Assembly (NCBI RefSeq): GCF_900103265.1
Contig: NZ_FMWX01000001.1
Span: forward strand, 310,001-374,000
Source of the DNA: Sphingomonas sp. NFR15
GTDB lineage: Bacteria; Pseudomonadota; Alphaproteobacteria; Sphingomonadales; Sphingomonadaceae
Direction of reading: 5' to 3'
DNA length: 64,000 nucleotides
Shown here: piece after piece, positions 1 to 9,690 of the stretch
Layout: each line of letters starts with the position of its first letter
How positions within the stretch are numbered: position 1 is the first letter of the stretch
Notes under the pieces: generated by a model
Database searches by the model: none
What the model was told of the DNA's origin: nothing
What the model saw: only the letters and a program-made list of their open reading frames with translations
Translations under genes and position numbers: made by a program

Positions 1-451
1 CGGCGAAGCCCGTCACCGCGAAGACAGCGGTGATGGTGAGCAGCCCGACGACCAGCGACGGCCCCGCCTGCGAGACCAGCCAGTGCAGCCAGCCCTCGCC
101 GGCGCGCACGCTCGCCCCCTCGTAACGGAGCAGGCGGCTGCCGATCCAATAGGCCGCGACCCACAATGGCGGCGTGGTGAGCGGGTTGGTGATGAAGGTG
201 GTGAGCGCCGCGGTCGGGATGTTGGCGCGTACCGGCAGCGCGAGCAATGCCGACAGCGGCACCTGCGCGACCGGGAACAGGATGCCGGTCACCATGCCGA
301 GCGCGACGCCGCGCGGCACCGAGCGGCGGGTGAACCGCCACAAAGCGGGCGCGAGCACCCGGTGCGCGACCGGGCGGAGCAAGCGGCTGCGCTCGAGGCT
401 CTCGCGGGTGGGCAGGTTGCGGTGCGCCCAGGCGGCGGCCCTCGCGAACAT
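1..451 (-). CDS. DUF2062 membrane protein (C-terminus outside window)
   Basis: The reading frame starts at ATG 449-451, 2 bp after the smpB stop, and runs off the left edge, so about 150 residues are visible. The N-terminus is basic (RSRLLRPVAHRVLAPALWRF). It is followed by hydrophobic stretches around residues 50-75, 83-103 and 130-150 and by the Asn-Pro-Leu-Thr-Thr-Pro motif typical of DUF2062. The family is a small integral membrane protein of unknown biochemical role, often encoded beside smpB in sphingomonads. Tight spacing implies co-transcription with smpB. The family call is firm; the function is unknown. Confidence 0.8.
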   Translation of the reverse strand, partial: MFARAAAWAHRNLPTRESLERSRLLRPVAHRVLAPALWRFTRRSVPRGVALGMVTGILFPVAQVPLSALLALPVRANIPTAALTTFITNPLTTPPLWVAAYWIGSRLLRYEGASVRAGEGWLHWLVSQAGPSLVVGLLTITAVFAVTGFA

Positions 452-453
452 CG

Positions 454-936
454 TCAGCCGCGATCGCGCATCAGGCGGCCCTGCTCGCGCTTCCAGTCAC
501 GCTCCTTGGTCGCCTCGCGCTTGTCGTGATCCTTCTTGCCCTTGGCGAGCGCGAGTTCGACCTTCGCGCGGCCCTTCGAGTTGAAGTAGATCATCAGCGG
601 CACGAGCGTCATGCCCTGGCGCGCGACTGCACCGTGCATCTTGTTGATCTCGCGCTCATGGAGCAGCAATTTGCGCGGGCGCTTCGGCTCATGGTTGAAG
701 CGGTTGCCGTGGCTGAACTCGGGCACGTTCGAGTTGATGAGCCAGACCTGCCCGTCGCTCACCTCGGCATAGCTCTCCGCGATCGAGCCGGTGCCCGAGC
801 GCAGCGATTTCACCTCGGTCCCGGTCAGCGCGATGCCGGCCTCGTACACCGTCTCGATAGAATAATCGTACCGCGCGCGCCGGTTCTCGGCGACGATCTT
901 GGTCTTTTCGAAAGCGGGGGGTTTGGGACGGGCCAT
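454..936 (-). CDS. smpB: SsrA-binding protein SmpB
   Basis: 160 residues, the usual SmpB length. SmpB binds the tRNA-like domain of tmRNA (SsrA) and brings it to stalled ribosomes for trans-translation. The N-terminal core carries [12 protein letters not shown] and [10 protein letters not shown], the middle has [12 protein letters not shown], and the C-terminal tail is basic ([15 protein letters not shown]), as the tail that enters the decoding centre should be. ATG 934-936 is chosen because the family begins at MARPKPP; the open frame extends further upstream without homology. It lies directly upstream of the DUF2062 gene. The tmRNA gene itself was not seen in this window. Confidence 0.96.
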   Translation of the reverse strand: MARPKPPAFEKTKIVAENRRARYDYSIETVYEAGIALTGTEVKSLRSGTGSIAESYAEVSDGQVWLINSNVPEFSHGNRFNHEPKRPRKLLLHEREINKMHGAVARQGMTLVPLMIYFNSKGRAKVELALAKGKKDHDKREATKERDWKREQGRLMRDRG

Positions 937-994
937 AAGAGACGGGCATGTAGGGCGCGGTGCCGGCGATGGGAAGGCCGGAGTTGGTGCGCCT

Positions 995-1267
995 TCAGTC
1001 CGTAAGCCGTGCGCCATGTCGGATGCTGAGGATATAGACCTCATCGCCGCTTACGTCGTAGCGGATGACATAGGGCGGAATAATCGTGAGTTCGCGACAG
1101 TCACCCGACACTCACCGCCCTCGGTTGGGAAACGCCTGCAAGCTGTCGCAAGCCCGGATCAACCGGAGCGCCATGCGACGCGCGGCTTCGGGATCGAACT
1201 GCTGGATATAGCGGCGAATCAGATCGAGATTGGCAACCGCTTCCTGCGTCCAGACTATTTGAACCAT
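995..1267 (-). pseudogene. ParE/RelE-type toxin interrupted by an in-frame TGA
   Basis: Starts MVQIVWTQEAVANLDLIRRY at ATG 1265-1267, overlapping the end of the antitoxin frame. The first 51 codons match the ParE/RelE fold (R-Y-I-x-Q-F-D, then FPNRGR). A TGA at 1112-1114 interrupts, and the same frame then continues as VSGDCRELTIIPPYVIRYDV and ends [13 protein letters not shown] at 995-997, which is the expected C-terminal strand region. Without the TGA the protein would be about 90 residues, normal for the family. The family poisons gyrase or cuts mRNA on the ribosome; the C-terminal part is normally required. Either a real nonsense mutation or a sequencing error; no length change is involved. 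Confidence 0.82.
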
Positions 1268-1434
1268 TCGAGCGGCGCGGGCACTTCTTGGGGTGTGCCC
1301 CACTTGGACAACCAGGCCATGACCTCAGCGTGATCAATCACGCGGCCGGCAGCGATATCCGCTCTCGCACGCGCATCCGCGGCGGCTTCGGCGTCTGTGT
1401 TCGGGCGTTCATAAATGGGGCGCTCGACGTTCAT
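1255..1434 (-). CDS. Small antitoxin of a ParDE/RelBE-like module
   Basis: 59 residues, ATG 1432-1434 to TAG 1255-1257. The sequence begins MNVERPIYERPNTDAEAAAD and ends with EVPAPLEWFK. It is acidic, Ala-rich and probably helical (ADARARADIAAGRVID), and resembles the short stability-determinant antitoxins paired with ParE-type toxins. Its last codons overlap the ATG of the toxin reading frame (1265-1267), the usual translational coupling of type II modules. Because the toxin frame is broken the antitoxin may now be an orphan. The call rests on context and composition; no DNA-binding motif is clearly recognised. Confidence 0.72.
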   Translation of the reverse strand: MNVERPIYERPNTDAEAAADARARADIAAGRVIDHAEVMAWLSKWGTPQEVPAPLEWFK

Positions 1435-1476
1435 GCCTCGCTGGTTATCATGAGGTCGTCGATCGGGCCAGCCTCC

Positions 1477-2361
1477 TCAGGCGATCCCAGCCGCCGCCAT
1501 CGCCGCATCCACTGCCGCCCGTGCCGCTTCGCTGGGCCAGGTCATCGGCAGGCGCAGGGCGGTGGGGAAGCCGGGGATGACCTTCGACACCGCGTATTTC
1601 ACCGGCCCGGGCGAGGCGTCTGTAAACATCGCCAGGTGGAGCGCGAACAGCCGGTCGTGAAGGCCGAGCGCGGCGGTGTAATCCTCGTCGTCGGTGGCGG
1701 CCTGGAATTCGGCGCACAGACGCGGCGCGACGTTGGCCGTCACCGAGATGCACCCCACCCCGCCCATCGCGTTGAAGGCGAGCGCTGTTTCATCGTTGCC
1801 CGAGAGTTGCGCGAAGGCAGGGCCGCAGGCCGCGCGCTGCTGCGAGACCCGGGCGAGCGCACCGGTCGCGTCCTTGACCCCGACGATGCTGTCGGGGAAC
1901 GCCCTGGCGAGCCGGCCCATCGTTTCCGGCAGGATATCGGTGACGGTGCGGCCGGGCACGTTGTAGAGCAGCACCGGCAGATCGCACGCCTCGACGATCG
2001 CGACGAAGTGGCGAAAGATGCCCTCCTGGCTCGGGCGATTGTAATAGGGCGGGACCATCAGCGCGCAATCGGCGCCAGCGTCCTTCGCCGCCTTGATGTT
2101 GCGGATCGCGACGCGCGTGTCGTTGCTGCCCGCGCCGGCGATCACCGGCACGCGGCCACGCGCCTGATCGACGCACACCTTCACGACGCGGAAATGCTCC
2201 TCGAAATCCATCGTCGCGGATTCGCCGGTGGTGCCGCACGGCACCAACGCGGACGAGCCTTCCGCGATCTGCCATTCGACGAAATCGCGGAACGCCCCCT
2301 CCACGAAGCTGCCGTCTTCGGCGAAGGGGGTGACGAGCGCTGGGATCGAGCCTGTGAACAT
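1477..2361 (-). CDS. dapA: 4-hydroxy-tetrahydrodipicolinate synthase
   Basis: 294 residues, standard DapA length. It condenses pyruvate with aspartate semialdehyde, the first committed step toward diaminopimelate and lysine. Visible family features are GSIPALVTPF at the N-terminus, the PCGTTGE motif with the catalytic threonines near residues 44-45, Tyr133 in LLYNVPGRT, and the Schiff-base Lys163 in IVGVKDATG. The start ATG 2359-2361 gives the canonical MFTGSIPALVTPF. The gene sits in a minus-strand run downstream of the lytic transglycosylase, greB and acylphosphatase genes and 42 bp upstream of the decayed toxin-antitoxin pair. Confidence 0.97.
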   Translation of the reverse strand: MFTGSIPALVTPFAEDGSFVEGAFRDFVEWQIAEGSSALVPCGTTGESATMDFEEHFRVVKVCVDQARGRVPVIAGAGSNDTRVAIRNIKAAKDAGADCALMVPPYYNRPSQEGIFRHFVAIVEACDLPVLLYNVPGRTVTDILPETMGRLARAFPDSIVGVKDATGALARVSQQRAACGPAFAQLSGNDETALAFNAMGGVGCISVTANVAPRLCAEFQAATDDEDYTAALGLHDRLFALHLAMFTDASPGPVKYAVSKVIPGFPTALRLPMTWPSEAARAAVDAAMAAAGIA

Positions 2362-2400
2362 GGCGCCGCCCTAGCCGCGCGGACGGCGAAACGAAAGCCT

Positions 2401-2679
2401 TTAGGCGGTGAACCGCTTGGTGAAGCCCTTCGGCGCGCGCTCGGTATCCGCGCGAGCCTCGACATTGTCGATCCGCGCCTTCTCCGGCCCCTCGCGGACC
2501 GCCTCGATCATGCCATCGACCGCGGTTTCCTCACCGGCGACGAGCAGTTCGACCCGGCCATCGCGCAGGTTGCGCACCCAGCCCGAGACTCCGAAATCGC
2601 GCGCGCGGCGCACCGACCAATCACGGAACCCGATATTCTGAACCTTGCCACTCACGAAAACGCGCTGAACGACTTGCAT
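2401..2679 (-). CDS. Acylphosphatase
   Basis: 92 residues from ATG 2677-2679. Small cytosolic enzyme that hydrolyses acyl phosphates such as carbamoyl or acetyl phosphate. The phosphate-binding loop is present as SGKVQNIGFRDW, with the catalytic Arg in GFR; the usual VQGVGFR has become VQNIGFR. The second catalytic residue is the Asn in GWVRNLRDGRVE. The frame stays open upstream to 2742, but the family begins near MQVVQRVFVSG, which fixes the start. Ends 39 bp before dapA and is probably co-transcribed with it. Confidence 0.92.
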   Translation of the reverse strand: MQVVQRVFVSGKVQNIGFRDWSVRRARDFGVSGWVRNLRDGRVELLVAGEETAVDGMIEAVREGPEKARIDNVEARADTERAPKGFTKRFTA

Positions 2680-2915
2680 TACGACCTGACTTCCCTTGCA
2701 CTGGGCCCGCGCACCGCACGCGCCGCCGGCGACGCGTAGCACGCGCCGCCGACAAGACCATAGAGCCTCGAGCGGCTTGTCGCAAAGCGGGGTACGCCGG
2801 TCGCTTGGGTGGAGGCTGACTCGATTTGCGGATCGCCGCCCGGCGCATGAGCGTCTCTTGCGGCGATCGGGGAAATACTTGCGATCACGTCGTCATGCTA
2901 TCGCCATTCCCCTTC
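2680..2915. other. Intergenic gap between acylphosphatase and greB genes
   Basis: 236 bp without a supported gene. Both neighbours are on the minus strand, so this should hold the acylphosphatase promoter and the greB 3' end. No tRNA-like T-loop, strong terminator or repeat was recognised. Short open frames here lack homology and look like GC-rich background. Confidence 0.5.
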
Positions 2916-3404
2916 TCATTCAGGCGCCGGATACGAAATCGCGAGCACCTCATACTCGCGCTCGCCCGCTGGCAGCATCACGCGGCGCAGGTCGCCGACG
3001 GCCGCGCCGCGTAAAGCGCTGGCGACCGGCGCGTTCCAGCCGATCCGCCCTGCCCCGGCGTCGGTCTCGTCGTCTCCCACCAGCGTCAGCACGCGCTCGA
3101 CATCGTCCTCATCGACGATGGTGGCGGTCGCGCCGAACCAGATGCGGGTGCGGTCGGCTTGTGCTGAAGGATCCACGATCTTAGCGGCCTTCATCCGCCG
3201 CGCGAGGAAGCCGAGCCGCCGGTCGATCTCGCGCAGGCGCTTGCGGCCATAGATATAGTCGCCGTTTTCCGAACGGTCGCCATTGCCCGCCGCCCAGGCG
3301 ATGACATCGACCAGTTTGGGGCGCTCGTCGCCGAGCAGCGCGTCATATTCCGCGCGCAGCACCGCATAGCCGGCGGGGGTGATGTAATTGGGTCGATCGG
3401 TCAT
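2916..3404 (-). CDS. greB: Transcription elongation factor GreB
   Basis: 162 residues from ATG 3402-3404. GreB enters the RNA polymerase secondary channel and stimulates cleavage of backtracked transcripts. The N-terminal coiled coil carries the acidic tip as GDRSENGDYIYGRKRLREID, with the Asp/Glu pair that coordinates the catalytic metal, and the YIYGRKRLREIDRR stretch separates GreB from GreA. The C-terminal FKBP-like domain follows (FGATATIVDEDD to the end). A 10-codon upstream extension of the frame lacks family similarity and was excluded. It is separated from the transglycosylase gene by 61 bp. Confidence 0.94.
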   Translation of the reverse strand: MTDRPNYITPAGYAVLRAEYDALLGDERPKLVDVIAWAAGNGDRSENGDYIYGRKRLREIDRRLGFLARRMKAAKIVDPSAQADRTRIWFGATATIVDEDDVERVLTLVGDDETDAGAGRIGWNAPVASALRGAAVGDLRRVMLPAGEREYEVLAISYPAPE

Positions 3405-3465
3405 AGGCGCGGCGTGATAGCGCGCGCCGCCCACACTGTCATCGCCCGCGGCCCGGCGGCGTGGA

Positions 3466-5460
3466 TCAGCCGGGACGGCCCTTGCCGAGATACCAGCTTA
3501 TCCGGTTCACGCCGCGCGAGCGCGCGTGCTGCGGGTTCATGAGATCATACACCACCGCGTTTTCGAGCACGCGCTGGACGTAATTGCGCGTCTCGTAGAT
3601 CGGGATCGCCTCGATCCAATCGACGATATCGACGCTGCCGGTGCGCGGATCGCCATTGGCGCGCAGCCATTTGTTCACGTTGCCCGGCCCGGCATTGTAC
3701 GCCGCGACGGCGAGCGGATAGCTGCCGAACAGATTGTAGATCCGCGCAAAATAGGCCGATCCGACCATGATGTTGTAGTCGGTATCGGCGGTGAGGTTGT
3801 TCGCGTCATAGCCGACGCCGAGCTTGGTCGCGGTTTCGCGCGCGGTGCCGGGCATCAACTGCATCAGCCCGCGCGCGCCGGCATGGCTGATCGCCGCGCG
3901 ATCGAACTGGCTTTCCTGCCGGGCGATGGCGTGGACCATCACCCAATCGTCATTCGCGCTGGCGGGCACGCGCACGGTCGGGAAGCCGACCGTCGAATAA
4001 TCGCTGAGCCCGTTCTGGAGCGCGCTGCGGCCGACCATCACGCCGAGATCGGGGCGGCCGAGCGTGCGCGAGAGTTCGGTGGCGAGGACGTGATCGCTGT
4101 CGGTCTTGGCGTCGGTGGCGATCTGGCGGACGAACGCGCTCTGATCCTGCCAATTGCCGGCGGTGCCGAGATATTGCGCGGCGCGCACCGTCTCGCGGCT
4201 GTAGAAGGCCGCGCGCACGGCCGGATCGACCGGGCGCATAACCGGCACGGCCGGCGCGGCGAGGACGCGGCCGAGCCGTTCGGTGGCGAGTTGGCCGTAG
4301 AACATATCCGGGAAACCGGCGGCCTGATTGTAATAGCCCGTGGCGACGTCGCGCTGGCCGGCGGCTTCGGCGGCGCGACCCGCCCAATAATAGCCCTTCG
4401 ACTGGGTGGTCGGCGATTTCGAGGCGTGCGCGTAGCGCGCGAACAGCGAGCTCGCATCGGCGGCGCGGCCGAGCTGCTTGAGCGCGGTCTGGCCGGCGAG
4501 CCAGACGAGGCTCGTGTAATCGTCGCGCTCTCCGTAGGGGCGTTCGCTGACGTCGGTGCCGGCGGGGTACGCGTCATCGACCTGGCGGGCGATGTCATAG
4601 GCGGTGGCATATTGCGCGTCCGCCGCCGCGCCGCGCGCGTTGGTGAGCAGCGCCTCGTACCACGCCTCGACATTGGCCGGGCGCGTCGCGAGCGCGGGCC
4701 GCCGGGCGAGCAGTTCGCGCGCGCCGAAGCCGCCGTTGTTGCGCAGCCACGCCGCGCGATCGGCGAGCCAGCCCGGATCGGCCATGCCCCAGCTTTGCGT
4801 CGATGCGGCCTGTGCGGCGGCGTCGGGCGCATTGGTGCGGAACGCGAGCCGCGCCGCGAACACCGGCCGCCGCCCCGCACTGGTGAGCGCGAGCTGGCGC
4901 TGCGCGGCCGAGGTGGCGCCCTGCCACAACAGCATGTCCATGCGGGTGTCTTGATCGGCCTGGGTCAGCGCGCCCGAAAAGCCGGTGATGATCTTCGCCT
5001 CGTCGGTGACGGCGAGATTGCCCGACACCCAGGCGTTGCGCGCGGCGAGATTCGCCTCGTCACGATAGCCCGATGCGGCGAGCGCCTCGGCGAAGCGGAC
5101 CTTGCCCGCGCCGGTGAGCGGCGCGAAGCGGCGGAAGAACGCGACCGCCGTGGTCGGCGAGACCGGGGTGGTGCCGTCGATCGCGCGCTCGGCGGCGCGG
5201 CGCAGCGACATTTCGGCGGGCCAACCGGGGTGCGCGATCAGGAAATTGGCGTAGCTTTCGAACGGGTAGCCGCTGGTCTGCTGAAGCGATTTCCACTGCG
5301 CAATCGCGGCGGACAGCGCAGCACCCCGCGCCGGGTCCTGCTGGCTCAACGCCTGGGTGGCGCGCCCCCAGCCGAGTTGCTCCTGCGCGACACCGGCAAC
5401 GGCGAAGGCGCCGGATGCGCCGGCGGCGAGCAACGCGAATTTCACCACGGCTGGAACCAT
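3466..5460 (-). CDS. Soluble lytic murein transglycosylase (Slt70-like)
   Basis: 664 residues from ATG 5458-5460, beginning with a signal peptide (MVPAVVKFALLAAGASGAFA). Periplasmic enzyme that cleaves the MurNAc-GlcNAc bond of peptidoglycan with 1,6-anhydro product formation. A long alpha-helical superhelical region occupies about residues 30-480. The C-terminal SLT domain shows the catalytic Glu near 516 in HAIARQESQFDRAAISHAG, then ARGLMQLMPGTA and AVAAYNAGPGNVNKW. The open frame extends to 5571 but the upstream part has no signal character. Sphingomonads commonly encode this enzyme close upstream of dapA and smpB, as here. Confidence 0.92.
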   Translation of the reverse strand: MVPAVVKFALLAAGASGAFAVAGVAQEQLGWGRATQALSQQDPARGAALSAAIAQWKSLQQTSGYPFESYANFLIAHPGWPAEMSLRRAAERAIDGTTPVSPTTAVAFFRRFAPLTGAGKVRFAEALAASGYRDEANLAARNAWVSGNLAVTDEAKIITGFSGALTQADQDTRMDMLLWQGATSAAQRQLALTSAGRRPVFAARLAFRTNAPDAAAQAASTQSWGMADPGWLADRAAWLRNNGGFGARELLARRPALATRPANVEAWYEALLTNARGAAADAQYATAYDIARQVDDAYPAGTDVSERPYGERDDYTSLVWLAGQTALKQLGRAADASSLFARYAHASKSPTTQSKGYYWAGRAAEAAGQRDVATGYYNQAAGFPDMFYGQLATERLGRVLAAPAVPVMRPVDPAVRAAFYSRETVRAAQYLGTAGNWQDQSAFVRQIATDAKTDSDHVLATELSRTLGRPDLGVMVGRSALQNGLSDYSTVGFPTVRVPASANDDWVMVHAIARQESQFDRAAISHAGARGLMQLMPGTARETATKLGVGYDANNLTADTDYNIMVGSAYFARIYNLFGSYPLAVAAYNAGPGNVNKWLRANGDPRTGSVDIVDWIEAIPIYETRNYVQRVLENAVVYDLMNPQHARSRGVNRISWYLGKGRPG

Positions 5461-5667
5461 GTCGTCACTATAAGGAAGCGACGCTAAGTTGTCTCGTATC
5501 AAAAGTGAAAATGCGGCGGGCGGTTGGTCGGGCGTGCGACCGGATCGGTGCGGCGTGGCGCGCGATAACACGCCGCGCCACGGCGCAGGATTTCAGCACC
5601 GGTCCGCAGCAAGGCGAAGACGGGCTGGCGATCGAGACGAACACGCTCCGACCGCCAGCCCGCGCGC
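5461..5667. other. Intergenic gap between ettA and the transglycosylase gene
   Basis: 207 bp. It contains two dyads: a GCGGCGTG/CACGCCGC hairpin with an 11-nt loop near 5550-5580 and a wider GGGCTGGCG/CGCCAGCCC pair at about 5619-5663 just past the ettA stop. Neither is followed by a clear T-run on the minus strand, so terminator function is only possible. The promoter of the transglycosylase gene presumably lies near 5465-5520. No small gene was supported. Confidence 0.4.
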
Positions 5668-7347
<1,680 letters not shown>

Positions 7348-7448
7348 TCGGGGTCGTGCTCCGGGGCTGAAGATTGCGGGATTTGGCTGAGCATTTAGGG
7401 ATGTCGGGGCCGATTGGCAACGGACGCGCGGGGGGCTAGACTGGCACG

Positions 7449-7694
7449 ATGGAGCGGCTCGAAATTCCGGTGAACGGCGAAAGCGAACCTTGGCTCGACG
7501 CGCTGGAGCGCGGCGACGAGGTGGTGTTCGTGCGCGATGGCAAACCGGCTGCGGAGTTGACGGCGTTGCGGGCCCGCAAACGAGGGCCGATCGACCTCGA
7601 AGTCCTCGCCGCCGCGCGCGCTGCGATGGCGCCGATCCGAGTTCACGACGCGGCCGCGCTGATCCGGGGCTTGCGCGACGCGGCCGATCATTGA
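7449..7694 (+). CDS. Phd/YefM-type antitoxin
   Basis: 81 residues, ATG 7449 to TGA 7692-7694. The N-terminal half fits the prevent-host-death fold: LEIPVNGESEPWLDALERG then DEVVFVRDGKPAAELTAL, the beta-hairpin that binds operator DNA. The C-terminal half is helical and would wrap the toxin. The TGA overlaps a TTG that opens the PIN-domain frame downstream (bases TTGA), so the two were translationally coupled. The gene is divergent from ettA, with about 100 bp between them. Because the partner toxin is frameshifted the antitoxin may be an orphan. Confidence 0.8.
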   Translation: MERLEIPVNGESEPWLDALERGDEVVFVRDGKPAAELTALRARKRGPIDLEVLAAARAAMAPIRVHDAAALIRGLRDAADH

Positions 7695-8126
7695 GCGGTA
7701 CCACGTTGTACTTGGATGCCGGCGTCATTGCTGGCCTCGTTCTCGGCGATATCGATGTCGATCCGATTCTCGCAGCCGTGACCGATGACACATCGCTGAT
7801 GTACAGCGCGTTCGGCTTCGGTGAAGCCGTGTCAGCCATCTCCGCGCGAACCCGCGCCAAGCACTAGCGACGACGACGCGGCCGAGCGCATCCGACACCT
7901 TCAGCGTGTGGTAGCCGATTGGAAGCGCGTCGATGTGATGCCTGGGGATCTGGATCGCGCGATCGTGCTGACCGGGCGCGCTTCGCTCGCATTGAAATTT
8001 CCAGATGCGATCCACATCGCGATTGCGGAGCGGCTCGATCATCCCTTACTGACTTCGGACCGCCAGCAGTATCGGGCGGCGCGTTCGCTCGGGCTTTCGC
8101 CCATTCTGCCTGCCATATCGGGATAA
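7691..8126 (+). pseudogene. VapC-type PIN-domain toxin, frameshifted
   Basis: The N-terminal part is read from TTG 7691 (LSGTTLYLDAGVIAGLVLGD) and stops at TAG 7865-7867. It carries the first PIN acidic residue (LYLDAGV) and the second (FGFGEAVSA). The C-terminal part continues in the +1 frame from about 7860 (SDDDAAERIRHLQRVVADW) to TAA 8124-8126, with the remaining acidic residues in KFPDAIHIAIAERL and LLTSD. Joined, they make a VapC ribonuclease of ordinary length, so a single indel near 7860-7875, beside a GAC GAC GAC run, explains the split. The M28 peptidase gene begins 3 bp later. Confidence 0.82.
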
Positions 8127-8129
8127 TCC

Positions 8130-9533
8130 ATGACCCCTTTGCGCCTCGCGTTGCTCTGCTGTGCCCTCACTTTCCCCGCCGCCGCGCTGGCGCAGCGCGT
8201 CATGCCGGCGCCCGTCGCGCCCGATGCCAAGGTGGCGGCGCTTCGCGATGCCGCGCTGAAGGACGATGTCGCATGGGACATCGTATCGGGGATCACCACC
8301 GAGATCGGCCCCCGCCCGGACGGTTCCGCGCAGGAAGCGCGGGCGCGTGACTGGGCGGTGGCGAAGCTCAAGAGCCTCGGTTTCAAGAACGTCCGCGTCG
8401 AGCCTTATGAACTCCACAACGTCTGGGAGCGCGGTGCGGAGAGCGCCGAGGTGGTCGCCCCCTTCCCGCAGCCGCTGCGCCTCACCGCGCTCGGCAATTC
8501 GGGCGCAACCCCGGCGTCCGGGCTGACCGCGCCGGTCGTGTATTTCGAGACGATCAACGATCTGCTGCTCGCGCCCGACGGCAGCCTCGCGGGCAAGATC
8601 GCCTTCGTGTCGAACGCGATGCAGCCGACGCAGGACGGATCGGGCTATGGCACCAACGGCATCGCCCGCTTCCTCGGCCCGACCGCCGCCGCCAAGAAGG
8701 GCGCGGCGGCGATCGTGATCCGCTCGATCGGTACCGATCACGGCCGTGGGCCGCATACCGGCACCACAAATTTCGCGGCCGGCGTCGCGCCGATCCCCGC
8801 CGCCGCGCTTTCGGTCGCCGACGCGGAGAATCTCGAACGGATGATCAAGCTCGGCAAGCCGGTGACGCTTCACCTGACGTTGACGCCGAAGTTCGTCGGC
8901 ACGCGCACGTCGGGCAACGTCGTGGCCGAGGTGCCGGGCACCGACCCCAAGGCGGGCATCATCACGATCGGCGGGCATCTCGATAGCTGGGATCTCGGCA
9001 CCGGCGCGATCGACGACGGCGCCGGCATCGCGATCACCGCGGCGGCGGCCAAGCGGCTGATGGAGGCGGGCAAGCACCGCCGCACGATCCGCGTGGTGTG
9101 GTTCGGCGATGAGGAGACCGGCGGGTTCGGCGGCATCGCCTATGCCAAGGCGCACGCCGACGAACGCCACGCGCTCGCCGCGGAATCGGATTCAGGATCG
9201 GACCAGGTGTGGAAGTTCAGCACCAGCTTCGCCGCCAGCGCCAAGCCGGTCGAGGATCGGCTCGCGGTCGCGCTCGCGCCGATCGGCGTGCTGCGCGGGC
9301 GCGACGCGGTGCATGGCGGCACCGATGTCGAGCCGACGCTCGCGCTCGGCGTAGCTGGAATCGACCTCCACCAATCGGCGCTGCGCTATTTCGACTGGCA
9401 TCACACGCCCGAGGATACGCTCGACCGGATCGATCCCGAACAGTTGCGCCAGAACGTCGCCGCCTGGACTGCAATGCTCGCCGTCGTCGCGGATGCGCCG
9501 GAAGAGATTGCGCCAGCGCCCGCAGCGCAATAA
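8130..9533 (+). CDS. Secreted M28-family zinc metallopeptidase
   Basis: 467 residues with a clear signal peptide (MTPLRLALLCCALTFPAAALA). Predicted periplasmic or secreted aminopeptidase/carboxypeptidase of family M28. The di-zinc site is visible in order: GGHLDSWDLG (His and Asp), AIDDGAGI (bridging Asp), GDEETGGFGG (catalytic Glu and zinc Glu), ESDSG (Asp) and DWHHTPEDT (His). A protease-associated-like insert precedes the catalytic domain (about residues 130-230). It starts 3 bp after the broken PIN toxin and so may be transcribed from that promoter. Substrate preference cannot be inferred. Confidence 0.92.
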   Translation: MTPLRLALLCCALTFPAAALAQRVMPAPVAPDAKVAALRDAALKDDVAWDIVSGITTEIGPRPDGSAQEARARDWAVAKLKSLGFKNVRVEPYELHNVWERGAESAEVVAPFPQPLRLTALGNSGATPASGLTAPVVYFETINDLLLAPDGSLAGKIAFVSNAMQPTQDGSGYGTNGIARFLGPTAAAKKGAAAIVIRSIGTDHGRGPHTGTTNFAAGVAPIPAAALSVADAENLERMIKLGKPVTLHLTLTPKFVGTRTSGNVVAEVPGTDPKAGIITIGGHLDSWDLGTGAIDDGAGIAITAAAAKRLMEAGKHRRTIRVVWFGDEETGGFGGIAYAKAHADERHALAAESDSGSDQVWKFSTSFAASAKPVEDRLAVALAPIGVLRGRDAVHGGTDVEPTLALGVAGIDLHQSALRYFDWHHTPEDTLDRIDPEQLRQNVAAWTAMLAVVADAPEEIAPAPAAQ

Positions 9534-9601
9534 AGCCAGCGCGCGCAAGACGTAACGCACCATAACCACGCTATCCCGATCCAGGGATATGAATGCGATA
9601 T

Positions 9602-9626
9602 GGAACGTTACGGCTTCGCGTTGGTT
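9602..9626 (+). promoter_or_regulatory. Possible EcfG (general stress sigma) promoter
   Basis: GGAAC at 9602-9606, 17 bases, then GTT at 9624-9626, preceded by G rather than the preferred C. It lies about 65 bp upstream of the lipoprotein ATG at 9691. The alphaproteobacterial EcfG consensus is GGAAC-N16/17-cGTT. The match is imperfect at one position. Confidence 0.38.
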
Positions 9627-9690
9627 ACACTTCGCTTCGCGACGGCATCGGGCTGGCCGCGAAAATACAGACTGCTTTGGGAGCAACCGC

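Noticed and set aside
1112..1114. TGA in the ParE-like toxin read as selenocysteine or recoded
   Set aside because: No selenocysteine insertion element or selenoprotein family is involved; a nonsense mutation or sequencing error is simpler.
2680..2915. Possible tRNA or small RNA in the gap upstream of the acylphosphatase gene
   Set aside because: No T-loop (TTCAAATC/TTCGAATC type), acceptor stem or terminator could be found on either strand.
3526..5487. Long open frame (653 codons) on the plus strand opposite the lytic transglycosylase gene
   Set aside because: Composition is Arg/Ala/Gly-rich without recognisable domains, and it mirrors the codon-position bias of the real gene on the other strand, a common artefact in GC-rich DNA.
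5619..5663. GGGCTGGCG/CGCCAGCCC pair past the ettA stop as a terminator
   Set aside because: The spacer is long and no T-run follows on the minus strand; listed only as part of the intergenic note.
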